Shown: positions 11,875 through 12,400 of the stretch, in pieces
How positions within the stretch are numbered: position 1 is the stretch's first letter
Layout: every line of letters starts with the position of its first letter
Assembly: GCA_028717825.1 (NCBI GenBank)
Contig: JAQUNB010000007.1
Coordinates: forward strand, 1-12,400
Source: Candidatus Omnitrophota bacterium
Lineage (GTDB): Bacteria > Omnitrophota > Gorgyraeia > Tantalellales > Tantalellaceae
Direction: 5' to 3'
Length of the DNA stretch: 12,400 nt
Position numbers and translations under genes: made by a program
Notes under the pieces: model-generated
Databases searched by the model: none
Told to the model about the DNA's origin: nothing
What the model saw: only the letters and a program-made list of their open reading frames with translations

Positions 11875-12400
11875 ATGAATTATTTTGAACTTTTAGGAAT
11901 GGATAAAGAACCTTTCTCGACAAGCCCTGACCCCATGTTCTTCTACGACTCACAGGAACACAAGGCGGCGCTCCTACGCATTTTGATAGAGATACGGCTA
12001 AAAAGGGGCCTGTCCCTGATCCTCGGGGACGTCGGCACCGGCAAGACCACGCTTTGCAGAAAACTTCTCCAGACGTTCAAGGAAAGAAAAAATATAGAAT
12101 TTTATATAATACTCGACCCCAACTTTAAGACGGAAGAGATGTTCATAAGCGCGCTTACGGATACTTTTGGCCTCAATGTCCCGCACGAAACAGGAAATAT
12201 ACTGGATCATAAACAAGCGATCAAAGATTTTCTTTTCAAAAAAGGCATAGAGGAGAATAAGACCGTCGTGCTTCTGATAGACGAAGCGCAAAAAATGAAC
12301 GCGGAAGCGCTTGAGGTCCTGCGTATGCTCCTTAATTACGAAACTAACGAATATAAACTACTTCAGCTCGTGCTCGTAGGCCAGATGGAACTCCTAAATC
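11875..12400 (+). CDS. ExeA/GspA-like AAA ATPase, partial (3' end outside window)
   Basis: The window holds 175 codons of a longer gene. The N-terminus MNYFELLGMDKEPFSTSPDP with FFYDSQEHKAALLRIL is typical of the ExeA/GspA/MshM group. Walker A is GDVGTGKTT (51-59), Walker B is VVLLIDEAQ (131-139), and LVLVGQ (165-170) sits at the sensor-1 position. These cytoplasmic or membrane-bound ATPases help assemble type II secretion or type IV pilus machines, and some relatives serve transposition. The missing C-terminal part (transmembrane and peptidoglycan-binding domains in ExeA) would tell which. The start at 11875 fits the family N-terminus; the Shine-Dalgarno is weak (GGA about 10 nt upstream). 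The minus-strand frame at 11998-12291 is its shadow. Confidence 0.9.
   Translation, partial: MNYFELLGMDKEPFSTSPDPMFFYDSQEHKAALLRILIEIRLKRGLSLILGDVGTGKTTLCRKLLQTFKERKNIEFYIILDPNFKTEEMFISALTDTFGLNVPHETGNILDHKQAIKDFLFKKGIEENKTVVLLIDEAQKMNAEALEVLRMLLNYETNEYKLLQLVLVGQMELLN

Noticed and set aside
11998..12291. 97-codon minus-strand frame
   Set aside because: It is antisense to the ExeA-like ATPase, whose Walker motifs are clear on the plus strand.

Overview
The window is about 40% GC. It carries a run of minus-strand genes for exported, repeat-rich or multidomain proteins, a few plus-strand housekeeping genes and two tRNAs, with unusually rich intergenic repeat DNA between them. The style resembles the candidate phylum Omnitrophota: long exported proteins behind a hydrophobic N-terminus, TPR proteins, an ExeA-type ATPase, a ROK regulator and a small GIY-YIG nuclease. 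That taxonomic guess is an inference from gene style; no marker gene here proves it.

Left part (1-4372, all minus): a ROK-type regulator with a degraded sugar-kinase fold, a translationally coupled small zinc-ribbon protein, then an exported protein of more than 913 residues. The last is built from at least eleven units of about 78 residues, each one TPR-like helical pair plus a Lys/Glu-rich helical linker, and it runs off the left edge. Middle part (4373-7273): an AT-rich gap, then a block of repeat debris (REP-like hairpin, a second dispersed element and a 330-bp island built of degenerate 7-bp words). These are followed by a divergent YchF-type P-loop NTPase, tRNA-Glu(CTC) and a GIY-YIG protein. 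Right part (7270-10766, minus): an exported extended-SDR epimerase-like protein with an unrecognised C-terminal domain, a tiny acidic secreted protein and an exported TPR protein. Far right: a second REP-like hairpin, tRNA-Leu(GAG), a second 7-bp-word island and the start of an ExeA/GspA-like AAA ATPase that runs off the right edge.

The most unusual content is between the genes. Both tRNA genes are followed, about 200 bp downstream, by an exact copy of their own 3' end plus the adjoining hairpin: 42 bp at offset 196 for tRNA-Glu, and 58 bp at offset 215 for tRNA-Leu. Two separated islands (about 4955-5281 and 11589-11756) keep a 7-bp phase over long stretches, share a related core, and differ in that core by exactly one 7-bp word. 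Convincing sigma-70-type promoters precede the ROK gene, ychF, both tRNAs, the SDR gene and the ATPase gene.
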